DNA of 64,000 bases from Streptomyces sp. NBC_01283 (GCF_041435335.1 NZ_CP108430.1:8528001-8592000), one strand, 5' to 3'. Shown: positions 52,017 through 61,198, counted from the first letter of the stretch. The notes: a model not told the origin generated them from the letters alone. Program-made: numbers and translations.

Positions 52017-52712
52017 ATGCGTGTGCTGATCGTCGAGGACGAGCCCTATCTGGCAGAAGCGATTCGCGATGGCCTGCGCCTGGAGGCGATCGCGGCCGAC
52101 ATCGCGGGCGACGGCGACACCGCTCTGGAACTGCTGAGCATCAACACGTACGACATCGCGGTCCTCGACCGCGACATCCCCGGACCCTCCGGTGACGAGA
52201 TCGCCGAACACATCGTCGAGGGCGGCAGCGGCATGCCGATCCTCATGCTCACCGCGGCCGACCGGCTCGACGACAAGGCCTCCGGGTTCGGACTCGGAGC
52301 GGATGACTACGTGACGAAGCCCTTCGAACTCCGGGAACTGGTGCTCCGACTCAGAGCACTCGACCGCAGACGCGCCCACAGCAGGCCGCCCGTGCGAGAG
52401 ATCGCGGGGCTGCGGGTTGATCCGTTCCGCAGGGAGGTCTATCGGGACGGTCGCTATGTGGCGCTGACCAGGAAGCAGTTCGCGGTACTGGAAGTCCTCG
52501 TCGCCTCCGAGGGCGGAGTCGTCAGCGCCGAGGAACTCCTCGAACGCGCGTGGGACGAGAACGCCGACCCGTTCACCAACGCCGTACGCATCACCGTCTC
52601 GGCCCTGCGCAAGCGTCTCGGCGAACCCTGGATCATCGCCACGACGCCGGGCGTCGGGTACCGCATCGACACGCAACCGGAGTCCGGACACGAGGGAGCC
52701 GACTGTGGATAG
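52017..52712 (+). CDS. OmpR-family response regulator (VanR-like)
   Basis: A 231-residue regulator. The receiver domain has acidic EDE at residues 7-9, phospho-acceptor Asp in VLDRDIPG (about 51), Thr in LMLTAADR and Lys in VTKPFELREL. The C-terminal winged helix carries RKQFAVLEVLVASEGG and NAVRITVSALRKRLG. It probably controls the divergent VanY-VanJ genes. It overlaps the kinase start by eight bases, so the pair is made together. No strong ribosome site precedes the ATG, and the leader is short. Confidence 0.87.
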   Translation: MRVLIVEDEPYLAEAIRDGLRLEAIAADIAGDGDTALELLSINTYDIAVLDRDIPGPSGDEIAEHIVEGGSGMPILMLTAADRLDDKASGFGLGADDYVTKPFELRELVLRLRALDRRRAHSRPPVREIAGLRVDPFRREVYRDGRYVALTRKQFAVLEVLVASEGGVVSAEELLERAWDENADPFTNAVRITVSALRKRLGEPWIIATTPGVGYRIDTQPESGHEGADCG

Positions 52713-53829
52713 GACGCCTGGAATGAGCGTTCGCGTCAAACTCACCCTCAGCTATGCCGGATTCGTCATGGTCGCAGGGGTCATGCTGCTCGTGGCCGCG
52801 TGGGTGTTCCTGACCCGTGTGAGACACGTCGGGCTCAGCTTCGAGCCCGACTACGGCATACCTGTCCTGCGCGCTTTCGCCCCGATCGCCGCCGTCGCGC
52901 TGACGTTCCTGCTGGTGTTCGGGCTTCTGGGAGGGTGGCTCCTCGCCGGCCGCATGCTCGCCCCCCTCACGCGCATCACGTACGCGACACGCATGGTCAC
53001 GAACGGATCGCTCTCGCACCGCATCCGGCTGCCGGGCCGCAATGACGAGTTCCGCGAACTCGCCGACGCCTTCGACACGATGCTCGTACAGCTTGAGGCC
53101 CACGTCGCCGAACAGCGGCGATTCGCGGCCAACGCCTCGCACGAGTTGCGCACCCCGCTGGCGATCTCGAAGACGCTTCTGGACGTGGCCCGCACCGACC
53201 CGGACAGCGATACCGGTGAAGTGATCGAGCGCCTCCATGCCGTCAACACCCGGGCGATCGACCTCACCGAGGCGCTGCTCGTGCTCAGCCGCGCCGGTCA
53301 GCGGTCCTTCACCCGTGAACGCGTCGACCTGTCCCTCATGGCAGAGGAAGCCGCCGAACGACTCCTGCCCCTCGCGGAGAAGCACGGCGTCACGGTCCAG
53401 ACCGGCGGCGACATCACCCCCACGATCGGATCACAGGCGCTCCTGCTGCAGTTGATCACGAACCTCATGCACAACGCGATCGTCCACAACCTGCCGAAGC
53501 AGGGCACCGTGTGGGTCAACACCAGCGCCCGCGGCACCCGCCCCGGCACTGTGATGCTCACTGTCGAGAACACCGGCGAGAAGCTCACCCCACAGCTGGT
53601 CTCGACACTCACCGAACCCTTCCAGCGCGGGACCGAGCGCGTACATACCGACCACGCGGGCGTCGGCCTGGGCCTGGCCATCGTCAAAACGATCACTCAG
53701 GCACACGACGGCACCCTCACCCTCACCCCGCGCTCTGCCGGCGGGGTCCGCGTCGCCGTGGAACTGCCCGCGACACCGCGCGCATCGGCAGGGGCTGGAG
53801 CGGAGAGGGACGCGCCGCCACCACAGTGA
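52705..53829 (+). CDS. Sensor histidine kinase (VanS-like)
   Basis: A 374-residue kinase starting GTG with GAGGGAG upstream. Two membrane helices (about 17-35 and 58-82) flank an external loop of only about 25 residues, too small for a folded sensor domain, as in some VanS proteins. HAMP, then HisKA (ASHELRTPLAISK, phospho-His), then HATPase with the N box LMHNAIVHN and G box HAGVGLGLAIVK. It autophosphorylates and passes phosphate to the response regulator encoded just upstream. The ligand is unknown; the loop and membrane face are the only candidate binding surfaces. Confidence 0.85.
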   Translation: MDRTPGMSVRVKLTLSYAGFVMVAGVMLLVAAWVFLTRVRHVGLSFEPDYGIPVLRAFAPIAAVALTFLLVFGLLGGWLLAGRMLAPLTRITYATRMVTNGSLSHRIRLPGRNDEFRELADAFDTMLVQLEAHVAEQRRFAANASHELRTPLAISKTLLDVARTDPDSDTGEVIERLHAVNTRAIDLTEALLVLSRAGQRSFTRERVDLSLMAEEAAERLLPLAEKHGVTVQTGGDITPTIGSQALLLQLITNLMHNAIVHNLPKQGTVWVNTSARGTRPGTVMLTVENTGEKLTPQLVSTLTEPFQRGTERVHTDHAGVGLGLAIVKTITQAHDGTLTLTPRSAGGVRVAVELPATPRASAGAGAERDAPPPQ

Positions 53830-53845
53830 ATGTCGGAAGAGGCCG

Positions 53846-54460
53846 TCAGAGGACGTCGTAGACCAGGTGCGTGGCGGTCGATGTCGAGGTCACGCTCCGC
53901 TGCACAAGCCCGCGCGGCGCCACGCCGGTGAACAGGGGCGTCCCGGCGCCCAGCACGACGGGTGCAAGGTGCAGCGACAGCACGTCGACCAGCCCGGCAT
54001 CGAGCGCGGATCCGACGGTGGCGCCGCCGCCCATCAGGACTACGTCGAGATCCCTGCCGCTGGCCCTGGATGCCGCCTCGGCGCGCTCGCGCGCGGCGCC
54101 GACGGCGTCGCGCAGACCGGTGGTGACGAACGTCCAGTCGAGGGAGGTGAGCCGCGTCGACTCCGGCGGTGAGCTCGTCACGACGACGAACGCGGGCTTG
54201 CCGACCTCACCGGCGCCGTAGCCGGTCTTGTCGTCCCAGCCGTTCGGCCCGTCGACCACGTCGAAGAGGCGGCGGCCGAGCACGACGGCGCCCGAGCGGG
54301 CAGTCCCCTCGCGCAGCACCCGTAGGTCCTCGGGGTCGTCGGAGAATGCCCAGGTGTGCAGGGCCTCGCCTCCGGTGCCGAGACCGTTGTCGGGGCCCGG
54401 GTCAGGCCCGGTGACGAAGCCGTCGAGCGAGACCGAGATGTCAGCGATGATCCGAGTCAT
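53846..54460 (-). CDS. Dihydrofolate reductase / RibD C-terminal-like protein
   Basis: A 204-residue protein of the RibD C-terminal family: TRIIADISVSLDGFVTGP at the start, SGAVVLGRRLFDVV, and LMGGGATVGSALDAGLVDVL in the NADPH-binding region. Members reduce small heterocycles or keto groups; the substrate is unknown. It ends at 53846, 17 bp past the kinase stop codon on the opposite strand. The minus-strand gap before it leads to the decayed polyketide-synthase gene. Confidence 0.85.
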   Translation of the reverse strand: MTRIIADISVSLDGFVTGPDPGPDNGLGTGGEALHTWAFSDDPEDLRVLREGTARSGAVVLGRRLFDVVDGPNGWDDKTGYGAGEVGKPAFVVVTSSPPESTRLTSLDWTFVTTGLRDAVGAARERAEAASRASGRDLDVVLMGGGATVGSALDAGLVDVLSLHLAPVVLGAGTPLFTGVAPRGLVQRSVTSTSTATHLVYDVL

Positions 54461-54551
54461 ACAAGGGCAGACCCTCTCGGCCGTCCGAACTCATCGCTTG
54501 CCTTGCCACATGCCTAGGGCGCCCCTCGTGGCGGCCCAGCCGGCCCGCCTT

Positions 54552-55970
54552 TCACCGGACTCGCTTCGTCGCTCGTCCGTCGAGCCAGTCGCGGATCGCT
54601 GCCGCGGTGGTAGTGGCGTGCTCCCGCATCATCGTCAGACGGTCGCCGGTGGGGAGCGAGGCGCGGATCAGGAGCGTCGGCGTGGCGATCGGCTCGGGGT
54701 CCAGTCGACGAAGATCCGGTTGTAGGCGCCCATCGCTGCCAGAGCGGCGTCGTCGTCCCCGGTGAAGTCGGTGCGGAGACGGGCGGAGGGGTCGGTGGCG
54801 AGAACGCTTCGTCCGGGGGCGCGTGGTGGCGGGGCGGCCAGGGACAGCAGCCAGTCCGTGCCGCTGTTGGCCGGCGTGATGCGGTAGGTGTCCAGGAGCA
54901 CCAGGCCCGTCGGAGCCCGGCCCGTGCTCTCCAGGTGGTGGGTCACCAAATGCGCGAGGTTCCCGCCCGCAGAACGCCCCACGATCACGAAGGGCCCGTC
55001 CCCGGTGTGCCGCAGCACGCTCTCGGCCTGCGCACCGCCAGCGCGACGCGGTCCTCCGGTACGGCCGCGCCGGTGCCGATTCCGGGATGCGGGAACTCCA
55101 GGACGTCCAGGTCACCGTGGAAAGAGCCGTGGAAGCCCGGGAGTCTCCGCCGCCCGATGCGAACGACGGGTGATACGCCGGGAAGCAGACCGCCCGGCGA
55201 CGGCAGACCGCGGGACGGCGCCGGATCGCCGGCGATCCGGGCGCTCGCGCCCACGGCCGTCACACCCAGGATCGCCAGCGAGTGGCTGACGCTGTGGAAC
55301 AGCGGAAGTGGCCAGAGCACGCGGTCGTCGGGCGAGAGGCCGAGGTGCGGGGCGTAGCAGGCGGCCACGGACCACAGAGCTGCCCGTTGGGTGGACAGCA
55401 CGCCATTGGGCCGATGGGTGGTGCCGGAGGTGTAGAGCATCCAGGCCGGATCGTCGAGCCCGAGCAGGTCGATCTCCGCCTCCGCGGCACGCTCACTCGT
55501 GGTGGCCGCACGTTCGAACAACTGGCCACCGCCGTCAGGCGTCGGCTCGGTGCCGGTGACCAGGACGCCCAGACGGTCGTACGGCGGCCCCAGGTGCCGC
55601 AGTTGCGCGAGGTGCGTGGGGTCCGTGATGACGTAGGCGGCGCCGCTGTCCTGAAGGAAGCGGGTCAGCTCGGCGTCGGATGAGCGCGGTTGAGCGGTAC
55701 GCCGACCATCCCGGCCCGTAGGACGGCGAAGCAACTCTCCACCATCTCCACACGGTTGCCCAGGCAGATCGCGACGCGATCGCCTCGACGGAGCCCCGTC
55801 CCGGTGAGGTGTGCCGCCAGCGCACGGGTGCGACGCTCCAACCCGGCGTAGGTGACGCGGCGCGAGGAGTCCGCGAAGGCGACCCGCCGTGGCGCTCGCT
55901 CGGCGTGCTCTTTCAACAGCTCCGCAACCGGCCGGATCAGCTCGTCACGCCTCACGTTCCCCCCTTTCAA
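54552..55970 (-). pseudogene. Collapsed polyketide synthase: AMP-ligase start joined to thioesterase end
   Basis: Read in order, a frame from 55970 gives an AMP-binding loading-domain start (DELIRPVAELLKEHAERAPR, GDRVAICLGNRVEMVES); a frameshift near 55685 leads to LTRFLQDSGAAYVITDP and a degenerate ATP motif YTSGTTHRPNGV (Lys replaced). Near 55180 the ligase stops abruptly and becomes thioesterase-like (GSFHGDLDVLEFPHPGIGTG). A second frameshift near 55015 precedes FVIVGRSAGGNLAH (Ser nucleophile region), and a third near 54715 leads to TMMREHATTTAAAIRDWLDG, where the expected GDH His reads GDR. All extension modules are absent. Most likely one huge type I synthase gene underwent internal deletion and then decay. 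Confidence 0.7.
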
Positions 55971-56154
55971 GTACCTTGCGCTGCCCCGGTGTTGAGCCTA
56001 CGTGCCCGGTCGCCCACCATGCGGAGGGCCGGGTGGCAGGCGCTTCGGGCAAGGGGGCGGGCGGTGTTGGGCGGGTCTGACGGGAAGCGGGAGGTCTGCG
56101 ACCGCATGTGACGGCGACCGGACGTGACGGCGACCGGATCGATCGCCAGGGATC

Positions 56155-57780
56155 ATGGACCGGTACGCTCCTGCGATGCGTCTGATACCCGACGGCCCGT
56201 TCCCTGAGATCGGCCACCCCTACACGACCGACGTGAGTGCGGACGGCCGCTGGATCGCCGTCAGCTGTCAAGCGAGCGGACGTGGCGACCTCGGTCGGAT
56301 CGTCGTCTACCGGACGAGCGATCTCGCGCTGTGGGACCAGGTCGTGCTGGAGCAGGGCATCGAGGGGTTCGTCTTCCACCCCGACCTGCCCGTTCTCGCC
56401 GTGGGCACGGAGGAAGGCGACGAGTTCGAACTGCGGGGCGGGCTCCACCTGTACGAGCCGGAGACCCGGCGCCGTACCGACGTGGCCGTCGCCGGGGCCG
56501 GTGTCACCGCCCTGCACTGGCGGGACGCGCGCCGCCTGGAGGTGACGTTCGCCCGGCCGGTCGTCGACTACGAAGACCTGGGCCGAGTGACGTACACGCG
56601 ATCCGTCGCCGAGAACGACGACTGGCAGCACACCACTGCCGAGGTGCTCGCGGCGCAGGTCTCCTGGCCGCAGGTGTCGGTGGAGGTCGACTGGGACAGC
56701 ATCAAAGGCCCGGACATCGACCAACCTCAGCGATACCTCGCCGAGGTCGCGGCCGAGAAGGGCCGCGCATGGACCCGGCGGCCTGGGACAGCCGTGGTGG
56801 AGGTGCTGCGGGACGGCCGGATGCTCGTGGCGCACACCGGGACACTGCTGGAGTGCTGGTCCGCGGAGGGCACCCCGCGGTGGTCCGTGCCGCTGCCCGA
56901 CAGCCGGCGCCAACGCAACGGCTGTCGGCTGTACGTCACTCCGGACGAGGAGAGCGCCTGGATCACCGTCCTGGAGGGCGACAGCAGCGACCGGCGCACC
57001 CTGCTGTACCGGTTCGCCCTCGCCGACGGCACTCAACTCGCCGAACTCCGCCTGGACTTTCCGGTCGCTGTCACCGCGCGCACGGATGGCGCCTGGGTGG
57101 CCCGGGACTCGCGGGAGCTGTTCCCCGGGCCGCGCTGGCCGCCGAACGAGGGTGTCGTGCTCACGCCTTCCGGGCGACAGCTGGCCACGTTGGCATTGGG
57201 GGAGAGCGACAGTTCCTACGACTTCCCGGTGCGGCGCTCCCCCCACCTGCTCTGCCTCTACGGGGTCGGAGGCGAGGACGTGCGGACGGAACTGCTGGAG
57301 AAGTGGGTCGTACGGGCCGACCCCAACGGCATCGAGCGGTTGTTCCCGCTCGCATGGAACGACACTCTCGGCCCGCATCTGCGCGGCGGTCCCGCCGTAT
57401 ACGTCGACGATGACGCCGGCCCAGGACTCGTTCACGCATGCACGGCGCGCGACGGAACCCACCTCGTACGACGCGCATACCCGGGCGGCGCCGTGGTCTG
57501 GGCCCACCGCTTCGACACACGGATCACCGGGGTCGACGTCCACGGCGGTCTCGTCCACGCCGTGATCGGAGCCGGAGGCGGTGCGGGGGCTTGCGAGCTG
57601 CTTACGCTGCGAGCAGCGGAGGGCACGGTAATGCGGCGGGAGACGCTCACCCTCGGCGGGCACGTCTACACCCCGACCTGCCTGAGCGCCGGTCCTGACG
57701 GAGACTTGGTGATCGGCACGGCGGAGGGGCGGCTGATCAGAGTGACCTGTCCGGCGACGAGTCACTTCGACGTCGGATAG
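56155..57780 (+). CDS. Beta-propeller protein of unknown function
   Basis: A 541-residue cytoplasmic protein with no signal peptide. Repeated blade-like strands (DVSADGRWIAVSC, HPDLPVLAVGT, VLRDGRMLVAHTG, AGPDGDLVIGTAEGRL) suggest a seven- or eight-bladed WD40/PQQ-like propeller. No catalytic motif was recognised. Several Trp pairs (ALWDQVV, ALHWRDA) sit at blade ends. The start at 56155 has a partial ribosome site (CAGGGA); ATG 56176 is an alternative. Neighbours give no functional hint. Confidence 0.65.
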   Translation: MDRYAPAMRLIPDGPFPEIGHPYTTDVSADGRWIAVSCQASGRGDLGRIVVYRTSDLALWDQVVLEQGIEGFVFHPDLPVLAVGTEEGDEFELRGGLHLYEPETRRRTDVAVAGAGVTALHWRDARRLEVTFARPVVDYEDLGRVTYTRSVAENDDWQHTTAEVLAAQVSWPQVSVEVDWDSIKGPDIDQPQRYLAEVAAEKGRAWTRRPGTAVVEVLRDGRMLVAHTGTLLECWSAEGTPRWSVPLPDSRRQRNGCRLYVTPDEESAWITVLEGDSSDRRTLLYRFALADGTQLAELRLDFPVAVTARTDGAWVARDSRELFPGPRWPPNEGVVLTPSGRQLATLALGESDSSYDFPVRRSPHLLCLYGVGGEDVRTELLEKWVVRADPNGIERLFPLAWNDTLGPHLRGGPAVYVDDDAGPGLVHACTARDGTHLVRRAYPGGAVVWAHRFDTRITGVDVHGGLVHAVIGAGGGAGACELLTLRAAEGTVMRRETLTLGGHVYTPTCLSAGPDGDLVIGTAEGRLIRVTCPATSHFDVG

Positions 57781-58149
57781 TGGTGTGTTTGGCGCTTCTG
57801 ACGAAGAGCTTTCACTCGGTCCGATTGTGTGGCACGCCGCACGCCGCACGCCGCACGCCGGAGGGCGTGAGCGTCTACTGCCGGCAACGGACGTCTCGGA
57901 GATCCCAGTAAACGAACATTCAGATCGATCTGCGTGTCCTGTGGAAGGTGCCAAACCGCGGGGGAGCGGGACGGGACGGGGCGCGCACCGGACCGCTCCG
58001 GACGCGGACCGCGCCACCGCCCGCTTCCTCTCGTGATCGGCCTGCTTGCCCAGGCCGAGCGAGATGTATCCGACGGCGGCAAACTCGCTGTAGTGACGGC
58101 TGCCACAGGCGACACAGAACGCTGGGCGCCGGGGCGGTGTGATCCACTC
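57781..58149. other. Intergenic region with 7-bp tandem repeat
   Basis: A 369-bp noncoding gap between the convergent propeller and pentapeptide genes. Four exact copies of GCACGCC lie at 57832-57859. No credible ORF; the frames that cross it have poor codon bias. No strong terminator was found. Confidence 0.5.
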
Positions 58150-59091
58150 TCAGGACTGCTCTTCCTCGGGAGCAGTGTTGGTTCCGGCCTCTGGATCGAT
58201 GATGACTTGGTCGAACTCGCGCACCCCCACCGGGATGTTTCCTGTCGAGAAGTGAGCGTTGCGCAGGTTGGCGCCTTCGAAGGTCGTCGAGATTACGTAG
58301 CTTTGCCGGAAATCCGCCTCGGGTGCCCAGGCGCCGGAAAGGTCGGTACGGCGAAGGTTGGCGGCCCGTAGGTCGGCTCCGCTCAGGCGTGCGCGCCGGA
58401 AGTTGCCGCGCTCGAAGTCGAGCCCCGTCAGGTCAGTCCGCCTCAGGTCGAGCCGCGCTGCTTCATTCCGGTTGGGGCGGCGCCCGATCACTGTGACGGC
58501 AGCTTGTACGGCTTCGCCGGGTCGCGGTATGCCAAGGCCCAGCCCCGCGTGTTGGCGAATGAAGGCCGCTAAGACGGTGACGACCGTGTCATGGTCGGCT
58601 TCGCTGTCCCGCATGATGCGTTCGAGGCTGTAGATGGCACCGAGCCGCTGCGTGTCATCCTGTGAGCTGAGCAGTTTGATCGCTTCGACGTAGCGGCTGG
58701 TCACCTGCCCTTCGCGAGTGAGCTTGGCCTGTTGTTCGTCGCGCTTCTGCGTCTCGCGAAGCGTGGTCTGGAACTGCTGCTGGCTCTCGGCGAACTGCTC
58801 TTGGGCGTGCTCGAACTGGTTGCGCTCAAGCCGGTGCCTCTCACGGGTGTAGTAGAGCCCGGCGGCGGTGAAGCCGCCGGCGGCGATGGCGATGAGCATG
58901 GTGCGGAACCCGGTGACGATGATTCCCGCGCCGGAGACCAACTCGCCTTCGCCGTCCTTCAGGTGGTGTCCTTCGATCCACCAGGGGCCCCAGACGAGGA
59001 GCGCGACAAACGTGGCGGTGCTGAGCCCGCCCCACACCCAGGCTTTGGTGGAGAGTTTCTTCGCGCCGTTGCCGTTGCCGCTGTCGCTCAT
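58150..59091 (-). CDS. Pentapeptide-repeat membrane protein
   Basis: A 313-residue protein. Two membrane helices (about 17-37: AWVWGGLSTATFVALLVWGP, and 50-72: TMLIAIAAGGFTAAGLYY) are followed by a charged coiled coil (RHRLERNQFEHAQEQFAES), a mainly helical segment, then a pentapeptide-repeat solenoid from about 217 to 295 (ARLDLRRTDLTGLDFERGNF, SGADLRAANLRRTDL, FEGANLRNAHF). The solenoid probably binds a protein partner. One Leu codon (58570-58572, complement) is TTA, so translation needs bldA tRNA in Streptomyces. The start at 59091 is preferred; ATG 59124 is possible. Confidence 0.78.
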   Translation of the reverse strand: MSDSGNGNGAKKLSTKAWVWGGLSTATFVALLVWGPWWIEGHHLKDGEGELVSGAGIIVTGFRTMLIAIAAGGFTAAGLYYTRERHRLERNQFEHAQEQFAESQQQFQTTLRETQKRDEQQAKLTREGQVTSRYVEAIKLLSSQDDTQRLGAIYSLERIMRDSEADHDTVVTVLAAFIRQHAGLGLGIPRPGEAVQAAVTVIGRRPNRNEAARLDLRRTDLTGLDFERGNFRRARLSGADLRAANLRRTDLSGAWAPEADFRQSYVISTTFEGANLRNAHFSTGNIPVGVREFDQVIIDPEAGTNTAPEEEQS

Positions 59092-59165
59092 GGCGGCATG
59101 ATGTCCGCGCGCGGGCGGCGCCATGCCGTGAACAACCCTTATTCGGGAGGGAGGTGCGGTTGCCG

Positions 59166-59422
59166 ATGGATCGGGTGATCGCGGGTGCGGTGGTCGCGCA
59201 CCAGGGCACGGTGCTCCTCATCCGCCGCCGGGTTCCGGAGGGTGATCTGGTGTGGCAGTTCCCGGCGGGGCAGATCAAGCTCGGGGAGTCAGCCGAGCAG
59301 GCTGCGTCCCGCGAGGCGTCTCCGCTGGAGGTCGCGGGGGCTGCGTGGGTGTCGTTGATGGCGGAGCGGATTCCTGGCTTCCGCCGGTGGGGGAGTACCT
59401 CGCTGAGCCGACGCTGCCCTGA
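59166..59422 (+). pseudogene. Broken NUDIX hydrolase fragment
   Basis: MDRVIAGAVVAHQGTVLLIR and the Nudix-box start GQIKLGESAEQAASRE are clear, but the box breaks right after RE, losing the metal-binding E-E pair. What follows (AWVSLMAERIPGF) resembles the end of such proteins, with a frameshift near 59385 into VGEYLAEPTLP and a stop at 59422. An internal deletion and a frameshift explain it. A continuous frame into the GNAT gene is a coincidence of the shift. Confidence 0.65.
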
Positions 59423-59477
59423 CCGCCGTGCGCAGGGTGCCATCACCGGTTCTCCGACTGCCTGGCATGATCAACTG

Positions 59478-60041
59478 GTGCCTGCCGATCGACTGAAGCC
59501 TCTCACTCTGACCGCTGGAGAGTTCCGGCTCCGCCCTCCGAGTGTGGATGAGCACATGGAGGTTCTCGCGCTCGGCGTCGACCCGGATGTCCGGCTGTGG
59601 AATCCTCGCTGCCAGATCACCGACGCGGCGTCGGCGGTCAGGGACTGTCTCGCCGGCGCGGACTGGTCGGACGGTACTCACGCAACCTTCTCGATCATCG
59701 ACAACGGCAGCGGACGCTATGCCGGCAACATCGCCCTGCATGGCATCGACCGCGCGCACGCGCGAGCCAAAGTGGGTTACCGCATCGCCCCGTGGACACG
59801 CGGGCAGGGAGTGGCCACGGCTGCCGTGCGCAGCGTCGTCAGTTGGGCCCTGAGCGATCTGGGACTCACGCGCCTCGCCCTGACTCACGGTGTGGAAAAC
59901 CCTGCCTCCTGCAGAGTGGCCCAGAAGGCAGGATTCGACCTCGCGTACACGATGCCCATGGCCAAGCGGTTCGGAGACGGACAGCTCCACGACGAGCACC
60001 TCCATGTCCTCGTGGCCCCTACCGCTGCCGTCGGCAACTGA
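59478..60041 (+). CDS. GNAT-family N-acetyltransferase
   Basis: About 187 residues starting GTG (VPADRLKPLTLTAGEFRLRP); the ribosome site is weak, so the start could differ. The acetyl-CoA binding motif A is GYRIAPWTRGQGVATAAVRS (R-x-x-G-x-G/A, about residues 105-125), followed by RLALTHGVENPASCRVAQKAG and FDLAYTMPM. This is the RimJ-type subfamily that acetylates protein N-termini, spermidine or antibiotics. Substrate unknown. The upstream NUDIX remnant lies in the same frame but is not part of a functional fusion. Confidence 0.72.
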   Translation: MPADRLKPLTLTAGEFRLRPPSVDEHMEVLALGVDPDVRLWNPRCQITDAASAVRDCLAGADWSDGTHATFSIIDNGSGRYAGNIALHGIDRAHARAKVGYRIAPWTRGQGVATAAVRSVVSWALSDLGLTRLALTHGVENPASCRVAQKAGFDLAYTMPMAKRFGDGQLHDEHLHVLVAPTAAVGN

Positions 60042-60100
60042 CCTCCACAGACCCCCACTTCGTCCAACCTCCAACCAAGTGGGGAAAGACCTTTGCTGGT

Positions 60101-60139
60101 GCCGTGCTGGTGCGCCGTGCTGGTGTGTCGTGCTGGTCG
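60101..60139. repeat. Three 13-bp tandem repeats
   Basis: Units GCCGTGCTGGTGC, GCCGTGCTGGTGT and GTCGTGCTGGTCG lie end to end, and the last base pairs run into the inverted repeat at 60133-60156. Confidence 0.6.
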
Positions 60140-60165
60140 AGCCACGGTTCGACCAGCTGTAGCGT
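60133..60165 (+). promoter_or_regulatory. Inverted repeat and possible -10 before methyltransferase
   Basis: Perfect 8-bp arms CTGGTCGA (60133-60140) and TCGACCAG (60149-60156), then TAGCGT (60160-60165), a -10-like hexamer 40 bp before the start codon. No -35 match. Confidence 0.35.
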
Positions 60166-60204
60166 TTGAAGCGCATTGTCAGCGGTGAAGAGCGGAGCGG
60201 GCCC

Positions 60205-61005
60205 ATGCACAGCGCAGGCGATCGGATTGACACCTCGACCGCGCACTCGGCGCGGGTGTACGACTACATCCTGGGAGGCAAGGACCACTACCTTGTCGAC
60301 GCAGAGGCAGGCGACGCCATGTGCCGGCACTGGCCGGCGCTGCCCGTGCACATGCTGGAGAACCGGCGGTTCATGCACCGTGCCGGGCGCTTCCTCGCCC
60401 AGGAACGCGGTGTCCGGCAGTTCCTCGACATCGGCACCGGACTGCCCACAGCCCCCAACCTGCACGAGGTGGTGCAGGAGGTGGCACCGGAGTCCCGTGT
60501 GGTCTACGTCGACAACGACCCCATCGTCCTGGCTCACGCCCGCGCCCTCCTGCAGGGCTCGTCCGAGGGGGCGACCGCCTACATCGACGCTGACATGCAC
60601 GACCCGGAAGCCATCCTGGACAGTCCCGAATTCCGTGCGCTGATCGACGTGAACGAGCCGGTCGGCTTGATGGTCATCGGAATACTGCACTTCATCTTGC
60701 CGCCGGACGACCGGCGTTTGGTGCAGCGACTGCTCGAACCGCTGCCGTCGGGCAGCTTCCTGGCGATGACCATCGGTACCGCCGACTTCGCGCCCGAGGA
60801 GGTCGGCCGGGTGGCCGATGAGTACGCCCAGCAGGGCATGCCCATGGCGCTGCGCGACCTGCCGACCGCTACCTCCCTCTTTGACGGGATGTCCCTGGTC
60901 GACCCTGGCGTCACCCAGGTTCACAAGTGGCAGCCGGGCTCCGAGCAGGACAGCATCGATGACCGGGCCATCGCCATGTACGGGGCGGTGGCACGTAAGC
61001 CCTGA
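60205..61005 (+). CDS. DUF574-type SAM-dependent methyltransferase
   Basis: A 266-residue protein with the S-adenosylmethionine-dependent methyltransferase domain common in Streptomyces (PF04672-type). The opening block ARVYDYILGGKDHYLVDAEA is the family signature; motif I reads FLDIGTGLPTAPNLH, and VVYVDNDPIVLAHARALL follows. GILHFILPPDD is a typical later segment. GGAGCGGGCCC precedes the ATG at 60205. These proteins are numerous in Streptomyces and largely uncharacterised; some are regulators of secondary metabolism or stress. Confidence 0.85.
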   Translation: MHSAGDRIDTSTAHSARVYDYILGGKDHYLVDAEAGDAMCRHWPALPVHMLENRRFMHRAGRFLAQERGVRQFLDIGTGLPTAPNLHEVVQEVAPESRVVYVDNDPIVLAHARALLQGSSEGATAYIDADMHDPEAILDSPEFRALIDVNEPVGLMVIGILHFILPPDDRRLVQRLLEPLPSGSFLAMTIGTADFAPEEVGRVADEYAQQGMPMALRDLPTATSLFDGMSLVDPGVTQVHKWQPGSEQDSIDDRAIAMYGAVARKP

Positions 61006-61186
61006 CAGGTTGTGACATCCAGGCAGGGCCTGGTGTCGCTCGGCGAGATGCAGCAGCCCGCCGGAGGATTGGCACAACTCGCCACCGCCGCGTACGCCTT
61101 CGCGCCGCCGCTCCTCAAGGAGCCGGGGGGGACAACCCCACCTGGGTTCGGGGTTCTCCCGGAGTGTGCCGGGGTGTCCGCCCTCC

Positions 61187-61192
61187 TAGCGT
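61187..61192 (+). promoter_or_regulatory. -10 element of a leaderless promoter
   Basis: TAGCGT lies six bases before the ATG of the TAP-like hydrolase gene, so the transcription start should fall on the start codon. A -35-like TTCTCC lies about 25 bp further upstream. Leaderless messages are common in Streptomyces. Confidence 0.4.
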
Positions 61193-61198
61193 GTGGGC

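Noticed and set aside
57832..57859. Four 7-bp tandem repeats as a CRISPR-like or regulatory array
   Set aside because: No spacers and the unit is too short; a simple sequence repeat is the better reading.
59154..60041. A bifunctional NUDIX-GNAT protein
   Set aside because: The Nudix box is broken and a frameshift hides the domain's natural end; more likely a relic beside a separate gene.
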